From Galbula dea (taxonomy: Eukaryota; Chordata; Aves; Piciformes; Galbulidae): a stretch of 64,000 nt of DNA. This document shows, piece by piece, positions 37,506 through 49,137 of this stretch. The notes under the pieces are model-generated. The model ran no database searches. It had not been told where the DNA came from and was given only the letters and a program-made list of their open reading frames with translations. The position numbers were made by a program, and so were the translations under genes. Numbering within the stretch: position 1 is the stretch's first letter; each line of letters opens with the position of its first letter. The DNA lies in assembly GCA_013399015.1 (NCBI GenBank), contig VWZX01008287.1, forward strand, positions 248,001 through 312,000. The letters are read 5' to 3'.

Positions 37506-40500
37506 AGTTAGTAAAATCACTCAGCCAGAGACACCACTGTATAATCTTCCTTGACCATAAACTCACCTTTTATCTCACTATAACAACTAAAATAAGGGAC
37601 TTTTTGGATTCCAATTTGGAAAAATATAATCAAGAGAAAATTAAAGCCTTTCCAAGTTACCCATAAACACAAATGTATACCTATGAGCACAAAAAAGTAT
37701 CACCTCCAAAAGCCCTTTCATAGACTACTCCTTGCAAAATCCTAGTCCCTGGTATCCTTGGGTTACTCATTTGTTTTGAAAGGCAAATAAACTAGCATCA
37801 ATCATCACGATAAAGAGCAGGAGTCAACAGGCTTTACTTAGGCCTCTAGTTCTTGGTGACATTCTCAAAGAATGATATATCAGATGGCTGTATTTCTTCT
37901 TAAGATTGTTCACATTCAATCAGCGATTACATTTTTGCAACACTACTGCACTTCTAGTTACACAGACTCATGAGCGCACTAAATTCACTTCAATCCACCC
38001 AGCTGTTAGACCAATCCACCACTCTCTAAGCACATTTATTTGAACTTTTTTCAAGAATTTTTCCTCACCAGATAACTCGCTGTTTCAGCTTAAATTTTCA
38101 TCCTTCATCAAACAGAATTTCTTTCATCTCTGTATTGAAGAGTTTATTCCACTGTTTTTCCAGAGAAGCAGATTTAGAACTAAAAAATAAAAAAGCAGCC
38201 ACATTTTCTAAAGTTTTAATCTGTTTAGAAACTAATCTCCATAGCTGCCAGTCCACAAAGAGGAAAAAAAGGTCACCTGTGGCAAATATTCAAAAAAAAT
38301 GTGTGTGTTCTGCAGCATTCAAAGGAGATGGAGCTTGAGGTCTTCCCTCTCAAATATGACACAGAAATGTTCAGATTTTTTCTTTCAGCAACCTGACAGT
38401 TCCTGGTTTGTTACTTTTCATAGGTGGTATACTGCACATACAGTACAGCCCAGTTTTCTTCTTCTCTATACACTTCCCTTAGCATTTCTGTTCTTTTCTG
38501 GTCTCCATTTTATCCAGTCTCACCTTCCCATTTTCATTTTCCTTTCCCAGTTTTCTTCCCATCTTTCAAAATACTTTGCCTTTGCATCACATTCCTTTTT
38601 ATAACCACAGGTCTCTCTTCACTGTCTCTGCCTACAGTGTCAAGTTCTCTCCACTTATAGCCATATTTTTACCTGGTCAACCTGGCAGAGGAGCCGTGGA
38701 AGATCCAAGCATCTTCCAAACAGAAGAGATGACAGCGTTTTGGTGGCTGATCTGCTGACCCAACAAACTTGAGAGTGTCACTCTCTAGACATGAGATGAC
38801 TATGCTTGAATCGCTGGCTTCCCATTTCCACAGCTGGGCAGCCTCCCCTTGCACTGGTCAGCCTCCTGCAACCTTTTAAGGTTGTATAGACTGAAAACCC
38901 ATAAACGTTTTCTGTGGGAGAGAGCCCTAACTAAGGGCTCTATTCACCTGAAATGTGATGCCATGGGCTTCCACCACCCAGCATGTAGGCAGACTGCACT
39001 CGATAAAGGTCTGCTCATCATAACTGCAGAAGTTAGCTCTGCTTTTCCAGCCTCTTTTTCCCTCAACATTAGGAAGGTGAAAATCACATGTTAAAGAGAG
39101 ACTTTTGAAACCTTTATTTTTTAATTTTTTTTTAAGTGCTAGCAACTAAATTCTCTGTGTGAAAATATCTCATCCTTTTTCATAGAATTAGGCTGGGCTA
39201 AATTAACATATTCTTCTTTAAAGAGCTGGTATATTACTGACAACAGCTTAAGAACTATTTATTTACATTGATAAACAACAGGTAAAGAAAGGTCTCTGCT
39301 ACTGAGAAAAAAAACCCCAAAATACAGAACTGCAAATTCCAACATGAGAATACATGCATATCATATTCCAACCAAAATTCTTACACTAATTAGAGATCAA
39401 TTTTTACAAGGCTTCAAATCCTCTGTGCACCAGGGCCAGGTTACAGAACTACTGGTTTTATCACTTATTCTTTAGACAAAGATTTATCTCCTGCTCAAAT
39501 CAGAACGAAGAATCTGTTGCACTCCAGTCACCACTACACCCTACAAGGTCACAATCATACTCTCTTTTTTAACAAAGAGACACAAAAGTTCCCACCAACA
39601 CCCTTTTTCATCACAGCAGAGATGACACTTTGGAGTGGTACTGAGGTAAAGTGATGGTCAGCCTCAGGGGATGGAGCTGAACTTGTACTTGTCCCACTCT
39701 GCCTAAGAGTAGGATCGGGCTTATTTTCACTATCCATGCTGCACCATTTACTAACATGAAGAGCATTTCTTCTTAACATCTAAAGTATGTTCACAGATTT
39801 CCTTTAATTCCAAAATCTTGAAGGTTAAAAATGCTACTGTTAGGCAAGAGGTGAATTTTTAGTTTCTTCAGAGCATATCTGCACAGTTAAAATGCCATCC
39901 TAATCTCCTATCACTCTCTGTTCCACTCTATCTCTCCTGACTTTCAAGGCAAGGAATACACAGCCAATAACTCTCTCCTCCTGACTACGCCTTGGGCTCT
40001 GGCAGCTGAGAAGAAAGATGTTTTACATATTTATGATTAAAAGATAACCGATAACCAGGATCCAGATGTTGGTCTCTGCTGGCCAACACACAGTGCAATT
40101 ATTATTCCATTTATAGAAAGAGATGTCGGCCTGCCTTTTCCAGCCAACCAAAAGGTCTTCCATAAAATGCTCAAATACTCTGAAGAGAGGCATTCAAAAC
40201 AAGGAACGAAAAGGGAATGAGTCGTATTTGCTCCACAATTATTGTATTATATAAATATAACATGGCCTCAATCCTACAGCATCATCCATTCCCACAAACT
40301 CCTAGGCTCACTGTCAGAGTGAGCTTGGATTTCCCTCTGTGGCTCAGCACTGGCTCCTGCATGGGTGCCTACAGACAGCACTGCAGCACCCAAGTAAAAA
40401 GCAAAACGTGGGCTAGAAGAGAGGCGAGATCAGCCCCTTCAGACTCACAGCCCAGGGCTGCTTCTAATGAGGTTAATGGGAACAGGCAAAAATTGTTTCA

Positions 40501-43388
40501 GCCAAACAAATTCTGATAGTGTTAATAAAACTCTTCTCCCTCAGCACTTGATCTGGCAAAACCTTCTGATTTTCTTTAAAGAACTGAACGCTATTCTAAT
40601 TCCCTGTGCTCCCGGCAAAGAGCAATCCAGCCAAAACATAAGGTTTCTTTTTCTGAGGTTTTTTGGTTAGTGAGACTTTGGGCTGGGGGAAAGGGCTGGA
40701 AAAAAACTAAGTATGGCTGAAAGGCAGGAGGTTTTCAAAATGCTGAATGTATAAGAATAATAGTTAGCAGGCTGAGGAACAGTCCACGGCTTCAGCAAAC
40801 AGACTAAGACAAATTTAACTATTCGACATCTGGCATCTTACTGTAATATTTTAATGACTTATCTTAATAAATTGTCAGTTTGATAAATGCAGTTGCCACT
40901 TATACCAGTAAGTGAGACATTTTGGCAAGGAGGTGTCCACAATTCCATAGAGGAAAAACTGTTTAGAAAGGTTAGAAATACTTGGAAAAAGATACAACAA
41001 TGGCTCCAAATGAAACTTTGTGAACTGTGTAACTTCACACTGAGTGCTCAGACTCTGCATGCCAATACATTGTTAATTATTCTTTTTTTTTTTAGCTGTG
41101 GACAGGAAAATGTATAAAACTGTTAATCCATTCTATATGGCCATTTCCTGTGAGTAATTCTTAACAATGGAAAAAAAAGAATTTACTGAAGTTTTAAAAA
41201 TAACTTTCTGTCTACCAACATTTCAGTTTACTTTTAAAATATGCTTCTGGCAGCCTTAAGAGTCACTACATATGTTATGGTCATTTGTTTACTAATTGCC
41301 ATTAAAAATAATAAAGATTAAGTTATGAGCTTCCTATTGATATCACATGTTTATAGTTATACTGTCCATGCACTAGTGAAACACAAGTGTGTTTTTTTCC
41401 CCAATTCTTCTGCATTTCTCCCTTTTCCTGTGAACAATTTATTTCCTGAAATATACAATGCACAGTAATTTCTGCCTTGATTAAATATTCTAATTTTCTC
41501 CTCCCACTGTAAACACTGCTTGTTCCCATACAATGTCAACACCATTTATAGGATAGGAAAATATTTACAGTCAAATAATTAAAACAAATAAAAATAATAA
41601 AAGAAGTTTTTGCTCTTCAAAGTATTTCTGTCTTCCACAAAGTCTCAAATCAGATTTGATTCTTAAGGACTGCATAGATCCACCAAACTCCAGATAATTA
41701 TCAAGTTCCTGGTCCCAAGCTGTTACAGGTTTTAAGAGGAAACATTTCTAGGGTTTTAGCATGGCCCAAATACATACTTTTAACAGTACCACCCTTAGAA
41801 ACAATGGCACTATTTTGACTGAAGATTTCACACACAACCAAACACAAACACATATTAGCCCTGAGGCAGATCCCAGAGTGACAAATTAGTCAATGTTTAA
41901 AGTCTGATGAAATAACAATAAAACAACAACAACAAAAGAGCTTGTTAGTGTATTGTGTCAAGAAACATTTACAGCAAGTGACCCTACAAACTCCGTCGCA
42001 AAACATATCCCTACAAAATTACATCTGTTTTGGTTTCAGTTAATTTAATGCTATTTCAGTTGTATCTTGCTGGTTTCAGCTTTGCAAGCTCTATTAGGCT
42101 TTCAAACAGGGCAGGAAACTAGGTTGTCTTGGATGAGCCGCACTCAGGAGCACTACTGGGAAAACACTAGCTGCCGACACATCATCACTTCCATTGTGTC
42201 CGTGTGCTTCCCACATGCATACTGCATGAGCTAAATTCTCTTAATTCAGAGAAAACCCTAGGCCAAAGCAGTATGTACTAGATAAAGAGATTATATGAGG
42301 AAAAGCAAGGATGTGACCCTGCCATTGTTCTAATTTTAAAAGAATAAAAGGAATAAAAAGCATAGAAGGACAAAAATCATTACCCACATCACAGCTCTCT
42401 AACAGAGCAGAAGCTTCTGGTACTGCAAAAATACCTCAGAAATTATAGTTTAAGAAATAAAAATCACTCATTTACTCATTTCCTAAAGGCAGTATTTTCT
42501 GAACATCTCCTTCTTCCCCTTCTTACTAACACCACATTATATAACTACTTTATTACTGGTTTTATTTAAGACTTGGAAAGCAAAGTTCTAGACAGCAATG
42601 CAGGCACTAATAGCTCATTTAATGGCAAACTGTTCCAAGAATAGTAATTTCATTTCAGCTGTTTTGGAAACTCAATGCTTTGCTATTGCCTGCATTTGAA
42701 GAATTACAATTTTTTAAATTATTTTTCACTTTCCCAATATTCATATGGGTAAGATTATGTTATATCCCTTAGTTTTAAAACCTGAATGATCTTTTTAAGT
42801 CAGAAAATTCATCCACATATCCAAGCAATCAAGACTATTATTTTAATGGTGTATTACTGAATAGCTCTAAAGTCTACACAATAAACAGAATTATTAAAAC
42901 CATCAGACAGAAAACTTTAATAATTTTTTAAGACACCAGTAAGCAGCACTAGTAAACATTATAGTTTGGTTGTCTACACAACCAAAGTTAGTTAAAGTCT
43001 ACCACTAACTACTATAAATCTCACAGCTTTGTATATTAAGATGTTACATTGCCATCCTCAAAAATGCTCTGTTAATATTAAAAAGAGGGAAATAAATAGT
43101 CTGAGATTTTGTTACAAAGCACCAGCAAATACTACATTACATACCAGCCAGACAGCTGCAGTGCTTATAGAGAGCCAGTCATTTAAACCTCCACTTAAAG
43201 TTCTTAAATCTTTGCTGCTGACAAGATGTTCAACTGGCCCCATTTTTGCTAAAACACTGCCTGAGTTTGAGTAGAAATATTTACAATTATACAACATGCA
43301 ACAAGATTAATGCCAGAAGATTAAGTCCAAAATGGTCTTCTCAGCTTCTGTTTCTGATTTCATTTAAAGCAACATTCCTTTGTCCAAA
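37506..43388. other. Unique non-coding sequence
   Basis: No gene recognised. It contains the pyrimidine-rich patch listed at 38430-38660. A GC-richer part at 40290-40460 is open on the plus strand without any domain. AT-rich stretches around 41.1-41.6 and 42.7-43.0 kb look featureless. Confidence 0.6.
38430..38660 (+). repeat. Pyrimidine-rich low-complexity patch
   Basis: C+T-rich on the plus strand, with cttcttctc, ttcttttctgg, ccttcccattttc and ttcctttccc blocks. Two overlapping frames are open and Phe/Ser/Leu-rich purely because of composition. This is the third such patch in the same orientation, after 15.0 and 24.3 kb. Confidence 0.65.
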
Positions 43389-43402
43389 GGGGGGGGGAGG
43401 GG
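43389..43402. repeat. G-run (G9-A-G4)
   Basis: Nine G, one A and four G, followed by A-rich sequence. It is an isolated simple repeat. A lone G-run like this does not show the four spaced G-tracts of a canonical G-quadruplex. Confidence 0.85.
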
Positions 43403-46400
43403 AAAAAAACAAAAAAAAACCCAAAAAACCACACACACTGGGTTTAAGGACATACCTCAAACAGAGAAATGAAAAAACTCAGCTGTCCCAGGGTTCTACC
43501 AAAGTGCAGAACATTCAATCAATTGTACTCTCCAAAGGACTTAATCTTTTTTTTTAATCTTTAAATACAATCGTTGCTGCACAGACTGAAATTACCTTTA
43601 GCCCTCTATTGCTTATCTGCAGAGATTCCTACTGTTTCTCAGGAGTAGCTTCTCCTTTACTTAAAAATCTAAGTATCAGCTTTGTTAACAATTCTAGCCT
43701 CACTTTACCAGTTGCCAACTGCCTCCAGTGTGGCCCAGAGCATCTCCAGCCCACAGTGGGCTCAACCTGTGCACTCAGGCTAACACCTGAAACCCATGCC
43801 ATGGTGCCTCCAGAGTTTGCTCACAGGAGGCAGGCTCTGAGCATCACCCAGCACACCCAAGGCCACCACCATGCTTTCACACACCAGCACAGAGCTAGCT
43901 GTTACACCCATGGGACTCGGGCAGCCATACAGGTGGCAGAAGAGTTGACCCACAGCACACTGAGCTCCATCTCCATATGTTCCCTCCAGGCCACCTCCCT
44001 CACCCCAGAGCCCATTCCTCCCTTCCTCCTCCCTCCTATGACCCACTCCTGCTGTGGGTTTTCTGAAGGTTATCTGAATATGAGGATCATCTAGAGACTT
44101 TTCCCAAGTAATCAGTATTTTTAAACTGCAAATTGTCTGTGATGCAGCTTACATGCACAAAGATTGACATGCTGCTGTTTAAAATCCCTTTTTCAATAAG
44201 ACGCATTAGCAAACAAAGGTATATTCATATAAGGAAATTATGATATTTCTTATTTTAGACATAAAAACAGTATTTAAAAAATACTTCCATTGAAACCTTA
44301 CTAACTCTGGACGATTGCAAAAAAATGGGTTTTAAGCATAGGAGATTTACATCTTTATAAAGCTATTTTGCTATAAAATTATTTTGCTTTATATCTTGGG
44401 CCTGACATAAAAAAAATCTACTCTGCTTGGTTATAAAAAATATCAGTTCACCATTTCTTCTTCTGGGTACAATAATTTCAACACAAAATTTCTTTTATGC
44501 TAAGAGTCAGGCTTGAATGATTTAAGACAAGAAAAGGGACACATTTTACAGCCTCACATAATACTTTTTCCCATGAGGTAGCTTTGTAAGCCAGTTTCTT
44601 GCTAACCAACACACTGACATTTTGCATCTCTTCTTTGTGTACCTAAGAACTTGACCAAACTGAATATGCTTAAAAATTGCTTTTTAAAGTGACATTTTTT
44701 CATGGCATGCTCTTAAAAAGAAAGCTTATTATCTAGAACATATGCCATATTTGCAAACTCTTGTGCTCCACTTGCTTTATGGAAAGGAAGAAAGCCCTAT
44801 TTTCCACAAAAGGCTGTGGTTTTCATGACACTGAAGGGCACATAGCTTGGCTGTACACCCTACCCACTGAGTCACATCAGAAACTGGACTTGGCTGCAGA
44901 ATGCCATTTTTTTGTTAGATACACATGTGACTGACACCGACCAACACTCTTGGGTAGAGGGCTCATGCTAATCAGCCACATACACAAACAAGAGTATTCA
45001 TCCCACACAAGTTTATCCAGATTGCATGGTCCAGAAAATAGCTCTTCATGTCCAGAATGTTGATTTTTAGGACTACGTATTCCTTCTTTTTTTCCCAAAT
45101 GGCTCAAGAGCCATGTTTATGCCTCTGACTAGAAACACCAAGGAAGCTTTCATTTAACAAAACCATCTTCTTTTAATACCTAGACTCCACCACCATTTGT
45201 TCAAGGGGAGTTTGCTCTCCAGGGCAGCTAAGACATAAGCTACCTTTTTCCACTTTGCTGCAGATGTCAGTAATTCTGAAAAGGCAAAAAGCAGAAAGTC
45301 TATCACATCTCCTATGCCTAAAGATACCAAAGACTGTACAGCAAAATTTCCAAAATTTATCTGTTGTTCATTTCATTAACTTCTCCGATTTTGAAGAATA
45401 GTGAAAGCATCAATGTGTCAGCAGAAAGTTAATGCTGCATCAAATGGAGCCAAGGTATTGATTGAGGTCATTTGTAGACTGATACAGATCATCGAAAGTG
45501 GCACTTTGCTGTTGTTTTACCCAGAAAATGTTCTCCTAAATCGGCATTGGGTACTCGTGTTTTAATTCAGTAAGAAAAGAATAAAATAAAATTGGTAATC
45601 TTAAATAAAAAAAATATATATATAGCCATGCACATTGAAAAGTAAGAATTTTTCAATACAGTAAGTTGTGGGAACCTGCAGAACATCTCTAGAAGTATTT
45701 TATAATGACTTAGGATGTAGGTAAGAGCTATCCATCCTTGCAGCTACTGAAAAGTTTTTCAAATAGCATTTGTTTTCCAAGGAAAGGGTATCAGTAAATG
45801 GAGTGCCATGAAGGGACAGTTTGCACAGAAGCATGAAACAGTCTGAGCCAAAAAATTTCACTGAACTCTCAGCTTTAGTTAAACTATGCCAGAAATATAT
45901 GGGAATAAACAAACAGATTAAGAAAAGAAGGCAGAAGAAAGTAATAATCTTCACTGTGAGGAATGGGGCAAATGTAAACTGAAGGGACCTCTCAGTATAA
46001 CAAACAGACACTATAAAAGGAAGACTGTTTAGTGCTAAATCTATTTTGTGTAGGTTTCTTAAGGGGAAAAAAATAAAACTCTCACTAGCCATTGAAAAAA
46101 TTCACACCTGACACATGAACAAGTTTGGTCCAAGGAAGAGAAAAACCAAAACCCCTAAACCTTCCCCAGAGCTTGGAAAGTAGGGCCTTTTAAATTGATA
46201 ACTTCGCAGGAAAAGCAAGCAATGCTAGAAGGATCACAGCAAACTCCACTCCTTTGCCAGAATCTCAGCAAAGGCCTTGCCGAGTGTCAGGAACTCAGCC
46301 TTTGCTGTGGGATAAGAGATCGCTGTGGCAGCATAGTTGCCTCCTTTCACAGCTTGAGCCCACGAACCACAAGGGCCCCGCAGAGGGGGAAACCTCAAAC

Positions 46401-47358
46401 TGGCAGTGTCTAATTTGGTTTTGTTTATGTTCCCGTGTTCCCTATTGATCTGCTAGGGCTTAGAATCAACAGCAAAGACCAGCAACCTCCCCAGGACAAA
46501 CTGCAAAGGCAAAATAATCTCAGAATGAAGCTTCCTGCCCCAAATCAGAAGATACAGCCAGATGCAGCGGCTGGCAGTTGGGAAGTGGCTCCGAAGTCCA
46601 CCCGACACAAGGCTCCTCACACTGACCAGCGTCTGTTTCCATTTACCTCTCTGCTGCAAACTGGGCTTTCTGCTGGACATGGTAGTCTTTGCAATAAAGC
46701 ATAACGAGAAGTGTCCACTGAGGATGTAAAACCCTTAACAAGGTGAAACAAGTTCTCAAACAAAAATGTAACAGGGAGGAGAAAGAGCAGAAAAACATTG
46801 TTGGAAATAAGCCTTTGGGAACAGTTTAACCCTCAAGTGACTATTGCCTCTAATTAACAGATACACTTGACTCCAAAACAAGGATGTCTATCCTCTAACA
46901 AGGATAGAGACTGAATAGTTTGGACGCTCCACATCATAATAAATACTTGACAGTCACCAATACATGCTCCACTGGAGAAGCCTTCACAAGCTTCTCAAGA
47001 GACTACAAGGTACACAGCATCTGAATAGTAAAATGCAGTCCTACTCTCATCCCAAATTAACAATACATCTTTTTTCCAGACATCTCAGACTCTTAAGTAC
47101 TCTCCATAAATTAAGTACAGAAGGCACAGCACATCCAGCTGCTAGCAAAGCCTCTCTGCATTTGTTTAAAACGGAAACAAACCAGTTAGGAAAGGCAAAC
47201 CAAAAGATACTGCTTTCTGATTTTCCCTAAGATACTCATGGGACTACCCCACATCTAATTAAGCAGCATGTTCACCAAAAGATGCACCATGATTTGGAAG
47301 TTCTTTCCTATCAAAACATGTATGGTGCAGATTTCAATGCTGTCAGCATAATTTGCAG
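43403..47358. other. Unique non-coding sequence with GC-richer islands
   Basis: 43720-44060 and 46250-46700 are GC-richer and open in several frames, the longest being 161 codons at 43609-44094 on the plus strand. The translations (His/Pro/Ser/Thr-rich) show no domain I recognise and lack flanking splice sites I would trust. CpG is low, so these are not CpG islands. Confidence 0.55.
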
Positions 47359-47643
47359 GATACAAGTGTTTGTTATTCTATAAAACTAGAGCCCTCAAAC
47401 CCAGGGCACCCCCTCCATGTTTCAGCCTACAGAGAAATCAGGTTAAGAAATCTTTCTACTGATACAGACCACACTGACTTTATAGAATCCCTGGAAGGCT
47501 GTATTCCTTCTCCTGTCACATACACAGAAATTAATTCAGCACTGAAAAAAATACTAGCATCAAATAACATGTTTTCAAGCAGGTGCAACATTTACACTTC
47601 CAGCTGTAGTATAGGAAGTGCCAGGATCTACCAATGCAGCAAG
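47359..47643 (+). other. Candidate 285-nt exon, phase 0-0 (unverified)
   Basis: Follows acceptor 'cagcataatttgcag' and ends in donor AAG|GTATGA. The 95-codon frame between the two is fully open, and its length is an exact multiple of three. The peptide has mixed composition, including TDTDHTDFIESLEG and YTEINSALKKIL, and ends in a small Cys cluster. The acceptor pyrimidine tract is poor. Frames of this length occur by chance in the window. Alternative internal sites exist, with acceptor 'ttacacttccag' at about 47600. No family is recognised. Confidence 0.15.
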
Positions 47644-48000
47644 GTATGACCATCATTTAACAGATGAACGCCCAGTTTTTGCAAGTTCAGCAGTAGTGAC
47701 AATGTAGGATAGCTTGCCTAGGTGCCGCTCTTGCATGGATTGGCATGATCAATTCCCATGCTTGCAGCACAAGTGCTGTGGTTAAACAGCCAGAAGACAT
47801 TTCTGTCAGTAGCTGCAAAAACCTATTACACATAACTGCTCTCAAATCAAGGTAACTATCAAAAAGGAATCAAATCACTTTACTGCAGCAACAGCCTTTT
47901 TCTATTAAAGATCATCTGCTTCCAATGGCCCTGCATGGGCCCATACCTTCAAAAGAAACTCTCTCAAATAACAAGTTTTATTTTACTATAAAATACTTAC

Positions 48001-48011
48001 CTTGTTCATAT
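48001..48011 (-). other. Candidate 11-nt microexon (unverified)
   Basis: On the minus strand, a long pyrimidine-rich tract ('ttctcttctttcctttcact' then 'cttaacttttag') is followed by only ATATGAACAAG and then a near-perfect donor, AAG|GTAAGTATT. Both sites are among the best in the window. Eleven bases would shift the frame, so as coding sequence it would be regulatory or need a matching partner. It could equally be a non-coding RNA exon, or a chance pair of strong sites. Confidence 0.15.
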
Positions 48012-49063
48012 CTAAAAGTTAAGAGTGAAAGGAAAGAAGAGAACAGATTCTTGTTAATAGAAGTGATGCACCCAAAACTTTGGAATTGCATTCCTACTTC
48101 AAAGGGGCATTTGTGTGTTGGTTACAACCTCTGCAACAGCAAGAAAATGACAAAGCAGGAGGCTGGTAAAACAGAGAACTCTGATGACAGATTGAAAAGT
48201 AAACAAATAAAAATTAAGCAGATATATTTTACATTTTTCTTAAACCAAAGATTCACCTTTTCTTTCTCACAATGAAGTTGTAATCTCTATGAAGGATTAA
48301 TCGCAACAGAAATTGCATGACATCTTTGCAGGAAGGAAATAATGGTAGAGGATATAAAAGAGGAATGGAGTCCATCATCATTTAAATAGAACTTTAAAAA
48401 TTCTATGAGAAAAAAGTTCTGGTTAAGAATATATGATTAACTGCAGAGATTCAACTGCAGGTAACTAAAACCAAGAAAGGAGAGGAAATACGTCCTATAA
48501 CATGGAATATTTTTGTTGGAATAGACAGTAATACACAAGTTGCCTAAACCTCATCAATATTTCCAAATTAAGATCTCTTCTCCTTTTCCTAGGCAAGTGA
48601 ATGCACAAAGGCTGATGATGGTAAAACAAGCACTCAGTTGTTTCTGTAGTGTTTGGGTCAAGCTAAGTGACCAGTAAAAGTAGAGCATTTTCCTATACCT
48701 CTGTTGTTTAGGTCATGTTTCTTTGAGACCTAATCTGCTAACTCTGAAGACAAAAACAAGCTTTCACTACTGTTAGCTCTGCAAAACCAATATAACCATG
48801 AGGCTGAGCGAGCTGGAATTTTTATTACTGGCAATGAAGTAAGATTCAAACAGAAAACAGCTTGATTGTCAAACCCAAATGTGAGAGTTTGAAATACTAG
48901 CTGTTAGAAAATCACCTTTTGACTTGTAAACTAAGCAAAGTTTCATCTGAAAGTGACTGAGACAGAACAAGTGCAGAACCTCCTGCTGTCCTTTTACAGA
49001 GTCACTTCTGGAAACAACTCTGCCACAGGGTAACAACCCTTTGCCCCCTCCCCTTTCTACCAG

Positions 49064-49137
49064 CCTGCGTACACCACTCGCAGAAGCAACTGGAGGAGCA
49101 GGCAAAGGAGTGCTACGAAGCCCCAAGTATTACTGAG
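49064..49137 (+). other. Candidate 74-nt exon, phase 1 to 0 (unverified)
   Basis: An excellent acceptor, 'gccccctcccctttctaccag', precedes base 49064, and a good donor, GAG|GTATGT, follows base 49137. The best open frame reads CVHHSQKQLEEQAKECYEA and ends PSITE, a polar, helix-like, coding-looking peptide. A second frame is also open. The surrounding 100 bp is richer in GC and CpG than its flanks, as exons often are. No protein family is recognised. Of the plus-strand candidates this has the best splice context. Confidence 0.25.

Noticed and set aside
43609..44094. 161-codon plus-strand frame in a GC-richer interval
   Set aside because: His/Pro/Ser/Thr-rich translation with no domain. Another frame on the opposite strand is also open, and there are no convincing splice sites.
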